Assembly (NCBI GenBank): GCA_945920185.1
Contig: CAMEJP010000002.1
Location: 42,769 to 106,768, forward strand
Source: an uncultured Eubacterium sp.
Lineage (GTDB): Bacteria > Bacillota > Clostridia > Lachnospirales > Lachnospiraceae
Direction: 5' to 3'
DNA length: 64,000 bases
Each line of letters begins with the position of its first letter. Position 1 is the first letter of the stretch. This document shows positions 37,358-48,397 of the stretch, one piece after another. The notes under the pieces were generated by a model, which worked only from the letters and a program-made list of their open reading frames with translations, ran no database searches and had not been told where the DNA came from. Both the position numbers and the translations under genes were made by a program.

Positions 37358-38068
37358 ATGGCAATGCTTGAAGTTAAAGACATAGAGGTACATTACGGAG
37401 TCATAAAGGCTATTAAAGGTGTATCCTTTAGTGTCAATGAAGGAGAAGTTATCTCGCTTATAGGCGCAAACGGTGCCGGAAAGACTACAATACTTAACGC
37501 CATAACGGGCATAGTTCCCATATCATCTGGCAGCATAGAGTTTGAGGGTAAGGAAATATCAAAAATACCGGCTCATAAGATTGTATATATGGGTATGTCG
37601 CATGTGCCTGAGGGCAGAAGGGTATTTTCACAGCTTTCCGTGCTGGAAAATCTTAAACTGGGCGCATATTCAAGAAAAGACCCGGCAGAAATAGAAGAAT
37701 CACTTGCAAATGTATATAAAAGATTTCCAAGACTTGAGGACAGAAAGAAACAGCTTGCGGGAACGCTTTCGGGCGGAGAGCAGCAGATGCTTGCGATGGG
37801 AAGGGCTCTTATGGCAAGACCAAAGATAGTGCTTATGGATGAACCTTCAATGGGACTTTCACCTATCCTTGTGTCGGAAATATTTGACATTATAAAAGAA
37901 ATCAGTAATGCGGGAACCACGGTACTTTTGGTAGAGCAGAACGCAAAAAAGGCTCTTTCGATAGCAGACAGGGCATATGTGCTTGAAACGGGAAATATTG
38001 TAAAGAGCGGTCCTGCAGCAGAACTCCTTAATGATGAGAGCGTAAAGAAGGCTTATCTGGGAGAGTAA
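37358..38068 (+). CDS. livF: Branched-chain amino acid ABC transporter ATPase LivF
   Basis: A 236-residue ATPase with Walker A GANGAGKTTILN, signature LSGGEQQMLAMGRALM and Walker B IVLMDEPSMGLSP. GGAGGTG precedes the ATG, 11 bases after livG. It is the last gene of the liv operon. Confidence 0.95.
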   Translation: MAMLEVKDIEVHYGVIKAIKGVSFSVNEGEVISLIGANGAGKTTILNAITGIVPISSGSIEFEGKEISKIPAHKIVYMGMSHVPEGRRVFSQLSVLENLKLGAYSRKDPAEIEESLANVYKRFPRLEDRKKQLAGTLSGGEQQMLAMGRALMARPKIVLMDEPSMGLSPILVSEIFDIIKEISNAGTTVLLVEQNAKKALSIADRAYVLETGNIVKSGPAAELLNDESVKKAYLGE

Positions 38069-38120
38069 GTTATGATTTGACGGTCAAAATGTTTGGAGAA
38101 GCGTAAAGGAGGTTTTACAT

Positions 38121-38741
38121 ATGGAAAATTATGTTATTACCATAGCAAGAGGATATGGTAGCGGTGGAAGAACCATCGGAAAGATGCTTGCTAAAGAGCT
38201 TGGCATTAACTATTATGACAGAGAGATACTGCGTCTTGCTTCGGACGATAGCGGTATAAGCGAGGAACTTTTTGCCAAAGCCGACGAAAAACTTAAAGGT
38301 ACGTCGCTTTTCAGAACGGCAAAAAATGTTTACAAAGGTGAGCTGATTCTGCCGGATAACGAGAATTTTATATCAAATGATAATCTCTTCAATTATCAGG
38401 CGAAGGTTCTTAAAGAACTGGCTATGAAGGAGTCCTTTGTCGTGATTGGACGCTGTGCCGATTTTATTCTCAAGGATTATCCTAATGTTGTAAGAGTATT
38501 TGTGCATGCTCCGCTTGAACACTGCGTGAAGGTGCTTGAGAGCATGAACAGTTCTAATGCAAAGGATTTGGAGCAGGAGATAATCAAGAAAGATAAATAC
38601 AGAGCGGCTTACTATCACTACTATACAGGCAGAAATTGGAATGATGCGAGGAATTATGATTTGTGCCTTAACAGCAGGGAACTCAGCTTTGAAAAATGCG
38701 TTGAGATAGTAAAACAGTACTTAAAAATAAAGATGAGCTAG
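38121..38741 (+). CDS. Cytidylate kinase-like protein (AAA_26)
   Basis: A 206-residue P-loop protein whose start VITIARGYGSGGRTIGKMLA matches the cytidylate-kinase-like family that is common in Clostridia and differs from true Cmk. A YYDREIL block follows and the C-terminus is helical. The usual GxGxGKS of kinases appears as GYGSGGRT. It may phosphorylate a nucleotide or another small molecule; the substrate is not known. AAAGGAGG lies in front of ATG 38121. Confidence 0.8.
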   Translation: MENYVITIARGYGSGGRTIGKMLAKELGINYYDREILRLASDDSGISEELFAKADEKLKGTSLFRTAKNVYKGELILPDNENFISNDNLFNYQAKVLKELAMKESFVVIGRCADFILKDYPNVVRVFVHAPLEHCVKVLESMNSSNAKDLEQEIIKKDKYRAAYYHYYTGRNWNDARNYDLCLNSRELSFEKCVEIVKQYLKIKMS

Positions 38742-38768
38742 TTTTGTATACTTTGGAACGGAGAAAAT

Positions 38769-39611
38769 ATGAGATTGTGTAATAATTGCAGAAGCATGAT
38801 TGCGGATAACGCGAAGTTCTGCACTAATTGTGGTATGCCTGTAAGGGTATTATCGGACGAGTTGACTGATTCCGTGCAGCCTGATTTTTTGGAAATGACT
38901 CCGGAACCGTCACAGCCTGACTTTTTCGGGATGCCGGACGGATATGTTACACCGCAGCCTCTCGTAAGACCGCAGATACAGACCATATCGCCTGTGCAAA
39001 CTGCAACGTCTTATTATCAGCCGGCAAAGAAAAACAGTGGTATCCTGACCGCCGTGATAATTGGTGTGTGTATTTTGCTGGCGGTAGGTGCAGTAGGTGT
39101 TGGCATTACCGTAAAATCCATAATAGATGCGGCGGATGCTGTATCGGAAAATAAAGTAACGCAAGTCGTATCAGAAGATGTATTGGAAGCTGAAGCGTTC
39201 GGAAACACTACAGGAAGAACCTCAATCGAGACCGCCGTAGAGGGATACTTTAAAGCCAAAAGTATTGAGGAATTTGCTGATGTTGTCATGTCACCGAGTA
39301 TGTTGGCGTATTTTTGCGAAAGCCTTAATGTCGGTGAAGAAGACATGAAGGCGGTCGTTGGAAAGAACTATGATTTTAAGGCTTTTTCATACAAAAATAT
39401 ACGGGTAGTTCAAAAGTTTCAGCTCTCGGATTTGGAAATAGATGATATATCTGAACAATACTACTCAAAGGAAATGTCTGCCTATATTGATGAATTGTAT
39501 GAAGTTATCGTTCAGTTTGACGAGGGACATAACGGTGATTGGAATACATATTCAAATAAATTATATGTCTACAGAAGTCAGGGAAAATGGTATGTTCTTG
39601 TCGACTGGTAA
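38769..39611 (+). CDS. Zinc-ribbon single-pass membrane protein
   Basis: A 280-residue protein with an N-terminal zinc ribbon (LCNNCRSM and FCTNCGMP), a Pro/Gln-rich linker, one membrane segment at about residues 97-118 (GILTAVIIGVCILLAVGAVG) and an extracytoplasmic domain of about 150 residues with no recognised motif. It is similar in plan to the protein at 4387-5433 but has one membrane segment and a large outer domain. GGAGAAA precedes the ATG. Function unknown. Confidence 0.75.
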   Translation: MRLCNNCRSMIADNAKFCTNCGMPVRVLSDELTDSVQPDFLEMTPEPSQPDFFGMPDGYVTPQPLVRPQIQTISPVQTATSYYQPAKKNSGILTAVIIGVCILLAVGAVGVGITVKSIIDAADAVSENKVTQVVSEDVLEAEAFGNTTGRTSIETAVEGYFKAKSIEEFADVVMSPSMLAYFCESLNVGEEDMKAVVGKNYDFKAFSYKNIRVVQKFQLSDLEIDDISEQYYSKEMSAYIDELYEVIVQFDEGHNGDWNTYSNKLYVYRSQGKWYVLVDW

Positions 39612-39688
39612 TTTGTATTATGAAAAAAGTCTGAAATACAGATAATATAATATAGAAAGCTGATTTATAAATGCGGTCTGAATCTGAT

Positions 39689-39745
39689 TGACCCTCAAAA
39701 GTTAGACTTTTTGGTGTCACATCAGGTTTAGGCTGCTTTTTATTA
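39689..39745. mobile_element. Probable solo end of an IS3-family element
   Basis: TGACCCTCAAAAGTTAGAC (39689-39707), followed by a T-rich stretch with GGTGTCAC and GGCTGCTTTTTAT, strongly resembles the terminal inverted repeat and subterminal region of IS3-family (IS150-like) elements. No transposase frame and no matching second end are present in this gap, so this would be a remnant. The match is from memory of such ends. Confidence 0.4.
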
Positions 39746-39752
39746 TGTAAAA

Positions 39753-39778
39753 ACAGACATTTTTTTCAAAATGTCTGT
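39753..39778. terminator. Bidirectional terminator hairpin
   Basis: ACAGACATTTT (39753-39763) pairs perfectly with AAAATGTCTGT (39768-39778). It lies between two convergent genes, the zinc-ribbon gene and the minus-strand DUF402 gene, with A and T runs on the two sides. Confidence 0.7.
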
Positions 39779-39810
39779 ACAAACTCCTGAGTCAGGGATG
39801 TATAATAAGA

Positions 39811-40284
39811 CTACGCGTCAAAACTGTCAATCCAGTCGGTGTATTCTTTGAATTCACCGGAATAGATAAGTTTTAACAGTGCGTCAGTTTTGTGCAATGC
39901 ATCATTAAGCTCATTTCCGGTTATAAGGTTTGAGGTAAAAGCGTCACCAAGCTCGTCCAAATCCACAATCTTGACAGTGCCGTCGTCGTAGATGAGGACA
40001 TCTGCCAGAAGGTCGGTAAAAATATATGTATCGCTGTCTGCATCATAGTCTGTTTCTATGATGTCGCAGTACCAGCAGATAAATTTGCCGTCGTGGTCGA
40101 AAAACTTGCTTATTTTGAAGCCTTTTTCAATATCATAGAGAGAAAAACCAAAAGCAAGGCTTGTCTTTGGCTTAAGAGTTTTCCAACTGGTTATAATAAA
40201 ATTGTTCTCGTTGTAAATGATTGTGTCGTTTTTCAGTGCAATGCACTCGTCGGGAATAAGACGTTTTCTGAATAAGCTTGGCAT
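39811..40284 (-). CDS. DUF402 domain protein
   Basis: A 157-residue protein on the minus strand. The pattern FDHDGKFICWYCDI with the later TYIFTDLLADVLIYDDGTVKIVD and DELGDAF matches DUF402, a family related to FomD and Bacillus YgaC/YtpQ-type nucleotide phosphatases; those enzymes use Asp and other acidic residues of this region to bind metal. Substrate unknown. AGGAG (complement of 40292-40296) lies before the ATG. It is transcribed away from the atp operon. Confidence 0.8.
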   Translation of the reverse strand: MPSLFRKRLIPDECIALKNDTIIYNENNFIITSWKTLKPKTSLAFGFSLYDIEKGFKISKFFDHDGKFICWYCDIIETDYDADSDTYIFTDLLADVLIYDDGTVKIVDLDELGDAFTSNLITGNELNDALHKTDALLKLIYSGEFKEYTDWIDSFDA

Positions 40285-40317
40285 AAATAATCTCCTAAAT
40301 ATTGAATATTATAGAAA

Positions 40318-40345
40318 ATTATAGCACAAAAACACAAAAAAACAA
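40318..40345 (-). promoter_or_regulatory. Promoter for the DUF402 gene
   Basis: On the minus strand TTGTTT (complement of 40340-40345) and TATAAT (complement of 40318-40323) are 16 bases apart, about 34 bases before the start codon. Confidence 0.5.
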
Positions 40346-40377
40346 GACGGACAGCACTAAAATTGTAAGTTAAAATA

Positions 40378-40406
40378 TGGACTTTTTTGATTAAATATGT
40401 TACAAT
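40378..40406 (+). promoter_or_regulatory. Promoter for the atp operon
   Basis: TGGACT (40378-40383) and TACAAT (40401-40406) are 17 bases apart, 34 bases upstream of the first atp gene. It is divergent from the DUF402 promoter. Confidence 0.55.
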
Positions 40407-40440
40407 TTCGTCAAATAGGCTTAGACTGAAGTGAGGTATT

Positions 40441-40656
40441 ATGAAAAACAATAACAGAGAAACTTTTAAAATGTTATCACTTATAAGCCAGATTGCACTC
40501 AGTATGATGGTGCCTATATTTATCTGTGTGTATGCAGGGTATTATATAGACGAGAAGTTTTCAACTTCGTTTTTCATACCTCTTATGATATTAGGGATTC
40601 TTGCGGGGATAAGGAATACATATATCCTGATAAAGAAAGTTATAGGAAAAGATTGA
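40441..40656 (+). CDS. atpZ: AtpZ/AtpI-type F0F1 assembly protein
   Basis: A 71-residue membrane protein with two hydrophobic helices and the family pattern PIFICVYAGYYIDEKFSTSFFIPLMILG (the gap between two helices near residues 22-48). AtpZ-type proteins open many Firmicutes atp operons and help c-ring or F0 assembly, possibly as a Mg2+ or Ca2+ channel. Its stop overlaps the next start (TGATG). Confidence 0.75.
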   Translation: MKNNNRETFKMLSLISQIALSMMVPIFICVYAGYYIDEKFSTSFFIPLMILGILAGIRNTYILIKKVIGKD

Positions 40657-41126
40657 TGAAGAATATAATTAGAGAATCACGGCAGATAGAAGAATACGAA
40701 GATGATGAGATTATTATGGAGAATTTTAATCCGGATGAGCCGGATTATACCTTTGAGGAACTTTTGGCGGTGATGAGCCTTTTTATTCTTGTGGCAGGAA
40801 TTTTCGTGGCAATTTTTTCAAAGGACAAATTCTATGATATGTCAGGTTTTCTTATGGGAGCAGCCATAGCGTATTTTATGGTATGGCATATGAACAGAGC
40901 TGTCAATAATGCTCTTATGCTTCCGGAGGACTCGGTTAAAGGTTATATTATAAAGCATTATGTTATAAGACTTTTGGTTGTGCTGGCCGTTATGGTTGGC
41001 ATGGTAGTGTTTCAGGCAGGCAACATTATTCTTTCACTGCTTGGAATTATGGCTTTGAAGGTAGCGGCGTATTTACAGCCGTTTACTGATAAATTATTCA
41101 AGAAAATAAGAAAAAAAGGAGGTTGA
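40656..41126 (+). CDS. atpI: ATP synthase subunit I-like membrane protein
   Basis: A 156-residue protein with an acidic N-terminus of about 40 residues and four membrane helices, including LIRLLVVLAVMVG-like hydrophobic pairs. Position and topology match ATP synthase subunit I, which helps assemble the c-ring. ATG 40656 lies within the stop of atpZ and has AGGAAAA upstream. Sequence similarity to known AtpI is low, as is usual for the family. Confidence 0.65.
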   Translation: MKNIIRESRQIEEYEDDEIIMENFNPDEPDYTFEELLAVMSLFILVAGIFVAIFSKDKFYDMSGFLMGAAIAYFMVWHMNRAVNNALMLPEDSVKGYIIKHYVIRLLVVLAVMVGMVVFQAGNIILSLLGIMALKVAAYLQPFTDKLFKKIRKKGG

Positions 41127-41130
41127 GAAT

Positions 41131-41850
41131 GTGGTAGGACATTATGCCGGAATGATACTTGCAGACGCAGATTTTGCGATACATGGCCTCTTAAAGTACC
41201 ATTTGTTTGGTCATGAGTTGTGGATTACGACAACGCATGTAAGCTTGCTTATTGTGGATATCTGCCTGATTGTTTTTATGATCTGTGCGAGAAAATGTAT
41301 TAAGAAGGCAACGATGCAGCCGAAAGGTTTCCAAAATGTTATAGAGATTATTGTTGAAATGATTGACAATATGGTTAACGAGATAATGGGAAAAGAAGAC
41401 AAGCGTTTCCGAAATTATATCGGAGTACTGTTTATTTTTCTGTTATTCAGCAATATCTCCGGTATGTTTGGACTAAGAGCGCCGACTGCCGATTATTCAG
41501 TGACGTTTCCGCTTGGCGTTATAACGTTCTGTATGGTTCAGTATTGTGGTATGAAGAAGCATAAGTTCGGACACTTTAAAGCACTGTTTGAACCGATACC
41601 ACTTCTATTCCCAATTAACCTCATAGGTGAGGTTGCAGTTCCGATTTCGTTATCACTTCGTCTTTTTGGTAACGTTATGTCAGGAACGGTTATGATGGGC
41701 CTGATTTATGGTTTATTACCGGCCTATATTACAACCGGTATACCGGCACCATTACACATTTATTTCGATATTTTTTCAGGAGCAATCCAGACCTATGTAT
41801 TCTGTATGTTGACAATGGTATACATTAGCGACAAAATATTAGACGAATAA
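41131..41850 (+). CDS. atpB: ATP synthase F0 subunit a
   Basis: A 239-residue membrane protein with about six helices. The key arginine that works with the c-ring is in SLSLRLFGNVMSG and the following helices carry the conserved polar residues of the ion half-channels. The gene begins at GTG 41131 with AAAGGAGGT upstream. Confidence 0.95.
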   Translation: MVGHYAGMILADADFAIHGLLKYHLFGHELWITTTHVSLLIVDICLIVFMICARKCIKKATMQPKGFQNVIEIIVEMIDNMVNEIMGKEDKRFRNYIGVLFIFLLFSNISGMFGLRAPTADYSVTFPLGVITFCMVQYCGMKKHKFGHFKALFEPIPLLFPINLIGEVAVPISLSLRLFGNVMSGTVMMGLIYGLLPAYITTGIPAPLHIYFDIFSGAIQTYVFCMLTMVYISDKILDE

Positions 41851-41856
41851 TTATAG

Positions 41857-42156
<300 letters not shown>

Positions 42157-42226
42157 TAATGGGCTTTGTCTGCATTTTTTCAGACATAAGTGATAAGAGC
42201 AAAAATACAAAAAAGGAGGCGAAATC

Positions 42227-42742
42227 TTGGAACGAATATTTGACCTTGATATGCAATTTGTGGTAGATGCCTGCATACTTGCGTTCAATATGTTTTTGCT
42301 GTTCTTAATAGGCTCATACCTGTTATATAACCCGGTTAGGGCTTTTCTCGAAAAGAGAAAGAATATGATTAAGGAAAATATTGAAAAGGCGGAAACTGAT
42401 AAAGAAGAGGCTGCAAAGCTGAAGGCTGAGTACGAGAAAAAACTCAAAGAGATTGATAAGGAAGCAGAGGTAATTCTTTCTGATGCCCGAAAGAAAGCAC
42501 TTCTTCGTGAAAATCAGATTATTGCAGAAGCCAAGGAAGAAGCCGAGAAGATTACCGCACGTGCACATAATGAAGCCGAGCTTGAAAAGAAGGCCGTGCA
42601 GGATGATGTCAAGAAAGAGATTATCAATGTAGCATCAGTGCTCGCAGGAAAGGTAGTGTCAGCTTCAATCGATACAAATGTGCAGGATTATCTTGTTGAG
42701 GAAACTTTAAACGAAATGGGTGATAGTACATGGCGAAGCTAG
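42227..42742 (+). CDS. atpF: ATP synthase F0 subunit b
   Basis: A 171-residue protein with one N-terminal membrane helix and a long charged coiled coil (NIEKAETDKEEAAKLKAEYE), the peripheral stalk. The start is TTG 42227 with AAAGGAGGC seven bases upstream. Its 3' end overlaps atpH by 13 bases. Confidence 0.93.
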   Translation: MERIFDLDMQFVVDACILAFNMFLLFLIGSYLLYNPVRAFLEKRKNMIKENIEKAETDKEEAAKLKAEYEKKLKEIDKEAEVILSDARKKALLRENQIIAEAKEEAEKITARAHNEAELEKKAVQDDVKKEIINVASVLAGKVVSASIDTNVQDYLVEETLNEMGDSTWRS

Positions 42743-43275
42743 TATCAAAGACTTATGGTGATGCCCTGTTTGAGCTGGGCATAGAGAAAAAATCCATTGA
42801 TGTGTTATTTGAGGAAGCTAAGTTTGTGCGACGCTCCATTGCGGAGAATGAGGATTTGCTTAAGTTCCTTAATAATCCCAACATTGAATCAGCAGAAAAA
42901 ATTGAAACTATGGAGAATATTTACAGGCAGTTTGTAAGTCCTGATATGACAGGCTTTATCAAGCATGTGGTAAGCAAGGGAAGATACAACAGCTTTATAG
43001 ATATTTATGATTATTTCATAGCAAGAGTAAAGGAATACAAACATATCGGTATTGTATATGTGACCACGCCAAAGCCTTTAAGCGCCGTGCAGGAAGCCGA
43101 TGTTAAGGCAAGGCTTTTAGCTCTTACGGATTACAGAGAGCTTGAAATGAATTACAGCGTTGACGCTTCTTTGATAGGCGGTATGGTTATAAGAATCGGC
43201 GACAGGGTAGTGGACAGCAGTATCAGAACAAAATTAAATGAAATAACAAAGGATTTGCTGAGTATCCAGTTATAA
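42730..43275 (+). CDS. atpH: ATP synthase F1 subunit delta
   Basis: A 181-residue OSCP/delta subunit. The start [12 protein letters not shown] and the C-terminal [20 protein letters not shown] are diagnostic. It links the peripheral stalk to F1. Confidence 0.95.
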   Translation: MAKLVSKTYGDALFELGIEKKSIDVLFEEAKFVRRSIAENEDLLKFLNNPNIESAEKIETMENIYRQFVSPDMTGFIKHVVSKGRYNSFIDIYDYFIARVKEYKHIGIVYVTTPKPLSAVQEADVKARLLALTDYRELEMNYSVDASLIGGMVIRIGDRVVDSSIRTKLNEITKDLLSIQL

Positions 43276-43309
43276 TAATTATCATTCAGAAGGAAGGTGC
43301 GAAAGCCTT

Positions 43310-44815
43310 ATGAATTTAAAACCAGAAGAGATTAGCTCGGTTATAAAGGAACAGATACAGAGATATTCGACTAAGCTTGATGTGTCTGATGTAGGAACGG
43401 TAATCCAGGTTGCTGACGGTATTGCACGTGTGTATGGTCTTGAGAATGCTATGCAGGGCGAGCTTTTGGAATTCCCGGGAGATGTGTACGGAATGGTGCT
43501 CAATCTTGAGGAAGACAATGTAGGTGCAGTACTTTTGGGAAGCAATAAAAATATTAACGAGGGAGATACCGTTAAGACTACGGGACGAGTTGTAGAGGTG
43601 CCGGTAGGCGATGCACTTATAGGACGTGTAGTTAATGCACTCGGACAGCCGATAGACGGCAAAGGTCCTATAAATACATCACGCTTTCGTCAGATAGAGA
43701 GAGTGGCACCGGGTGTTATTACAAGAAAGTCTGTTGATGTTCCGCTTCAGACGGGAATAAAGGCAATTGATGCCATGGTTCCTATCGGAAGAGGACAAAG
43801 AGAGCTTATTATCGGTGATCGACAGACAGGTAAGACGGCGATTGCCATAGATACGATTATAAATCAAAAAGGACAGGATGTGCTGTGTATATATGTTGCC
43901 ATAGGTCAGAAGGCATCAACGGTAGCATCAATAGTGAGAACGCTGGAAGAATACGGAGCCATGGATTACACCACGGTCGTAGCTTCTACGGCAAGTGAAC
44001 TTGCACCGCTTCAGTATATAGCACCATATTCAGGCTGTGCCATCGGAGAAGAGTGGATGGAGCAGGGAAAGGACGTGCTTGTCGTATATGATGATTTGAG
44101 CAAGCATGCCACTGCATACAGAACACTTTCACTTCTCCTTAAAAGACCGCCGGGACGTGAGGCATATCCGGGAGATGTTTTCTATCTTCACTCAAGACTT
44201 CTTGAGAGAGCTGCGAGAATGGCTCCTGAGTACGGCGGAGGTTCACTTACTGCTCTGCCTATAATAGAAACACAGGCAGGAGATGTGTCTGCATACATTC
44301 CTACAAATGTCATATCTATTACGGACGGACAGATTTATCTTGAAACAGAAATGTTTAACTCAGGTTTCAGACCTGCCGTAAATGCCGGACTTTCGGTATC
44401 CAGAGTAGGCGGTTCGGCACAGATTAAGGCCATGAAAAAGATTGCCGCTCCTATTCGTGTGGAGCTTGCCCAATATCGTGAGCTTGCATCATTTGCACAG
44501 TTTGGTTCAGACCTTGATGCGGATACGGCAGAGAAACTGGCACAGGGCGTGCGCATTAAGGAAGTTCTTAAGCAACCACAGTACAAGCCTATGCCTGTTG
44601 AGTATCAGATAATCATAATATATGCAGCTACTAAAAAGTATCTTCTTGATATAGAGGTAGACAGAATAGGAGATTTTGAAAAAGAGCTCTTTGCATTTAT
44701 TGATACAAAATATCCTGAACTTCCTGAAGGTATTAAGGAAAAGAAAGTGCTGGATGACGAACTTGAAGCATTACTTGTTAAGGCCATCACTGAATTTAAA
44801 TCAGAATTTAAATAA
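43310..44815 (+). CDS. atpA: ATP synthase F1 subunit alpha
   Basis: A 501-residue regulatory nucleotide-binding subunit with P-loop GDRQTGKTA, the arginine-finger region in [14 protein letters not shown] and a normal N-terminal barrel. GAAGGAAGG lies upstream of the ATG. Confidence 0.97.
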   Translation: MNLKPEEISSVIKEQIQRYSTKLDVSDVGTVIQVADGIARVYGLENAMQGELLEFPGDVYGMVLNLEEDNVGAVLLGSNKNINEGDTVKTTGRVVEVPVGDALIGRVVNALGQPIDGKGPINTSRFRQIERVAPGVITRKSVDVPLQTGIKAIDAMVPIGRGQRELIIGDRQTGKTAIAIDTIINQKGQDVLCIYVAIGQKASTVASIVRTLEEYGAMDYTTVVASTASELAPLQYIAPYSGCAIGEEWMEQGKDVLVVYDDLSKHATAYRTLSLLLKRPPGREAYPGDVFYLHSRLLERAARMAPEYGGGSLTALPIIETQAGDVSAYIPTNVISITDGQIYLETEMFNSGFRPAVNAGLSVSRVGGSAQIKAMKKIAAPIRVELAQYRELASFAQFGSDLDADTAEKLAQGVRIKEVLKQPQYKPMPVEYQIIIIYAATKKYLLDIEVDRIGDFEKELFAFIDTKYPELPEGIKEKKVLDDELEALLVKAITEFKSEFK

Positions 44816-44830
44816 CGGAGGTGACGGCAT

Positions 44831-45700
44831 ATGGCTTCAATGAGAGATATTAAGAGGCGTAAGTCCAGTATCCAAAGCACTGAGCAGATAACAAAGGCAA
44901 TGAAGCTTGTGTCTACCGTAAAGCTTCAGAGAGCCAAGGGAAAAGCAGAATGTGCAAAGCCTTACTTTGAGCATATGTATAATGCAGTATATTCCATATT
45001 GGCAAAATCTTCAAATATCGATCACAGATTTTTAAAGAGCGGTCAGTCTCCCGTAAAAGGAGTCATAGTCATAACCTCCAACAGAGGACTGGCAGGCGGT
45101 TATAATACAAATGTAACCAAGCTTATAACAAAAGGAGATATATCCAAAGAGGATGCGATTATTTATACGGTCGGAAGAAAAGGCAGGGAAATTCTTGAAA
45201 GATACGGTTACAAGGTTGATTCCGATTATTCTGAGGTAATCAACGAGCCGATGTTTCGGGATGCCATGGATATAGCCGGGAAGGTGCTTTCTGATTTTGA
45301 GGAAGGCAAAATCGGTGAAATATATCTTGCGTATACCAATTTTAAAAATACGGTATCTCATATTCCTGTCCTGATGAAGCTGCTTCCTATAAGTCCGCAG
45401 GATATGGAAGAGGAAGAGAGCAGGAGTGAGTTCGACAGGATTACACCTATGAACTATGAGCCGGACGAGGACGAGGTTCTCGACATCATCATACCGAAAT
45501 ACGTGACAAGCCTTATATACGGAGCACTTATGGAGGCTGTAGCCAGTGAAAACGGTGCACGTATGCAGGCTATGGACAATGCCACAAGCAATGCGGACGA
45601 GATGATTTCAGACCTTGAACTTAAATATAACAGAGCCCGTCAGAGCTCGATAACACAGGAATTGACAGAGATTATTGCTGGCGCACAAGCTATCAGCTAA
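44831..45700 (+). CDS. atpG: ATP synthase F1 subunit gamma
   Basis: A 289-residue rotor stalk subunit. The N-terminal coiled coil RDIKRRKSSIQSTEQITKAM and C-terminal ARQSSITQELTEIIAGAQAI are typical. CGGAGGTG precedes the ATG, 15 bases after atpA. Confidence 0.96.
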   Translation: MASMRDIKRRKSSIQSTEQITKAMKLVSTVKLQRAKGKAECAKPYFEHMYNAVYSILAKSSNIDHRFLKSGQSPVKGVIVITSNRGLAGGYNTNVTKLITKGDISKEDAIIYTVGRKGREILERYGYKVDSDYSEVINEPMFRDAMDIAGKVLSDFEEGKIGEIYLAYTNFKNTVSHIPVLMKLLPISPQDMEEEESRSEFDRITPMNYEPDEDEVLDIIIPKYVTSLIYGALMEAVASENGARMQAMDNATSNADEMISDLELKYNRARQSSITQELTEIIAGAQAIS

Positions 45701-45703
45701 TAG

Positions 45704-47104
<1,401 letters not shown>

Positions 47105-47120
47105 ACTGGGCGGTGAAATA

Positions 47121-47519
47121 ATGGCAGATAACAATGTATTTCAGTTAGAGATAATAACGCCTGAAAGAACCTTCTTCGAGGGTGAGGCAACCATGCTTGA
47201 AATATCTACGAACGAAGGCGATATAGGTATATATGCAGGTCACATACCTCTTACCACCGTTCTTGTACCGGGTGTTGCCAAAATACACAATGAAACGGTA
47301 GAGCGCAAGGCTGCCATACATTCCGGATTTATGGAAGTATTGGGCGACAGAGTGGTTGTACTTGCTGAGATTGCCGAATGGCCTGAGGAGATAGATTTGA
47401 ACAGAGCAAATGAAGCCAAACTGCGTGCAGAAAGACGTATAAGCGAAGGAGAAGGCGATTTAAAAAGAGCAGAGATTGCCCTTAGAAAATCTATTGCCCG
47501 TATAGAAACGTTAAAGTAA
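47121..47519 (+). CDS. atpC: ATP synthase F1 subunit epsilon
   Basis: A 132-residue protein with the N-terminal beta sandwich (EIITPERTFFEGEATML, GDIGIYAGHIPLTT) and a two-helix C-terminal tail. It is the last gene of the atp operon and is followed by a terminator. Confidence 0.95.
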   Translation: MADNNVFQLEIITPERTFFEGEATMLEISTNEGDIGIYAGHIPLTTVLVPGVAKIHNETVERKAAIHSGFMEVLGDRVVVLAEIAEWPEEIDLNRANEAKLRAERRISEGEGDLKRAEIALRKSIARIETLK

Positions 47520-47534
47520 AATTGAATAGACGTA

Positions 47535-47582
47535 AAAAAACCTGTCCATAATATGGTAAAACGTATGAAGGGCAGGTTTTTT
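47535..47582 (+). terminator. Terminator of the atp operon
   Basis: AAAAAACCTGTCC (47535-47547) pairs with GGGCAGGTTTTTT (47570-47582), with one G-U pair, and ends in six T. The TTG start of the next gene comes three bases later, so the right arm may double as its ribosome binding region. Confidence 0.8.
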
Positions 47583-47584
47583 AA

Positions 47585-48337
47585 TTGAGAAAAGCAGCAA
47601 TATTAGTGGCGATACTTTTATGGATAATAGCCGCCGTCAATATATTTACAAAGGAAACGGTAAAAAAAGATGAAGAGAGCGTTATAAGCGCATTTTCACA
47701 AAATAACTTTTCGACCGTAAACACAACGATAAGCGGATTTGCAGAGTACGGAAAAATGTATTTGTCGGTGGAGCAAAAAGAGGCACTTTTGGGAAGAATG
47801 GCAAAATGTCTTGGAATTACAGAATATGTTACGGACACTAGACTCGAAAATTCGCGTATGGAGACCGTGATAACGGCAAAGGGCGAGGGTGCCAAAGTAA
47901 CCTTGAAACTTGTAACATATGAAAGTATCGAAAGTGAAAGCAATATAAATACCACGCAGTATATATTTGTGGATATGAATATAACCGACAACGTACAGTC
48001 CGTAATGACCTACAAGAAAGCCATACAGTCAGCTTATGAGGAACTTAATGCGGATGCGGATGTAACCCTTTGCATGGAAGGACGCGTTAAGGGATATCTT
48101 GACTATGCACAGAAGAATGTACTGGCGGACGCATTTTTCAGAAATATAGACGCGAATGTGATATCGGCAAACAGAGAAAATGATATGTTTACCATGTATG
48201 GTTTTACGGATGCAATAGACGGATACATTACATGTTCAAATGAAAAAATCAACGTCAATCTTTCAATAACCTATGATAAGGACAGTGACATAACAAGCGT
48301 ATATCTTGCCACACCTATTAACAATATGGAATATTAG
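47585..48337 (+). CDS. ywmB: YwmB-like exported protein
   Basis: A 250-residue protein with an N-terminal membrane anchor or signal segment (AAILVAILLWIIAAVNIF) and a TATA-box-binding-like fold of the YwmB family, for example KAIQSAYEELNADADVTLCM and the later FTDAIDGYITCSNEKINVNL. In Bacillus subtilis ywmB also lies downstream of the atp operon, near murAA and spoIID. The role is unknown. TTG 47585 directly follows the atp terminator; AGG within the hairpin arm is the only visible ribosome binding site. Confidence 0.75.
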   Translation: MRKAAILVAILLWIIAAVNIFTKETVKKDEESVISAFSQNNFSTVNTTISGFAEYGKMYLSVEQKEALLGRMAKCLGITEYVTDTRLENSRMETVITAKGEGAKVTLKLVTYESIESESNINTTQYIFVDMNITDNVQSVMTYKKAIQSAYEELNADADVTLCMEGRVKGYLDYAQKNVLADAFFRNIDANVISANRENDMFTMYGFTDAIDGYITCSNEKINVNLSITYDKDSDITSVYLATPINNMEY

Positions 48338-48397
48338 GCATATAATGTATAAAAATTTCATTTTGTGTGTGCCGTATTGCACAAGGTAAGGGGTAAT

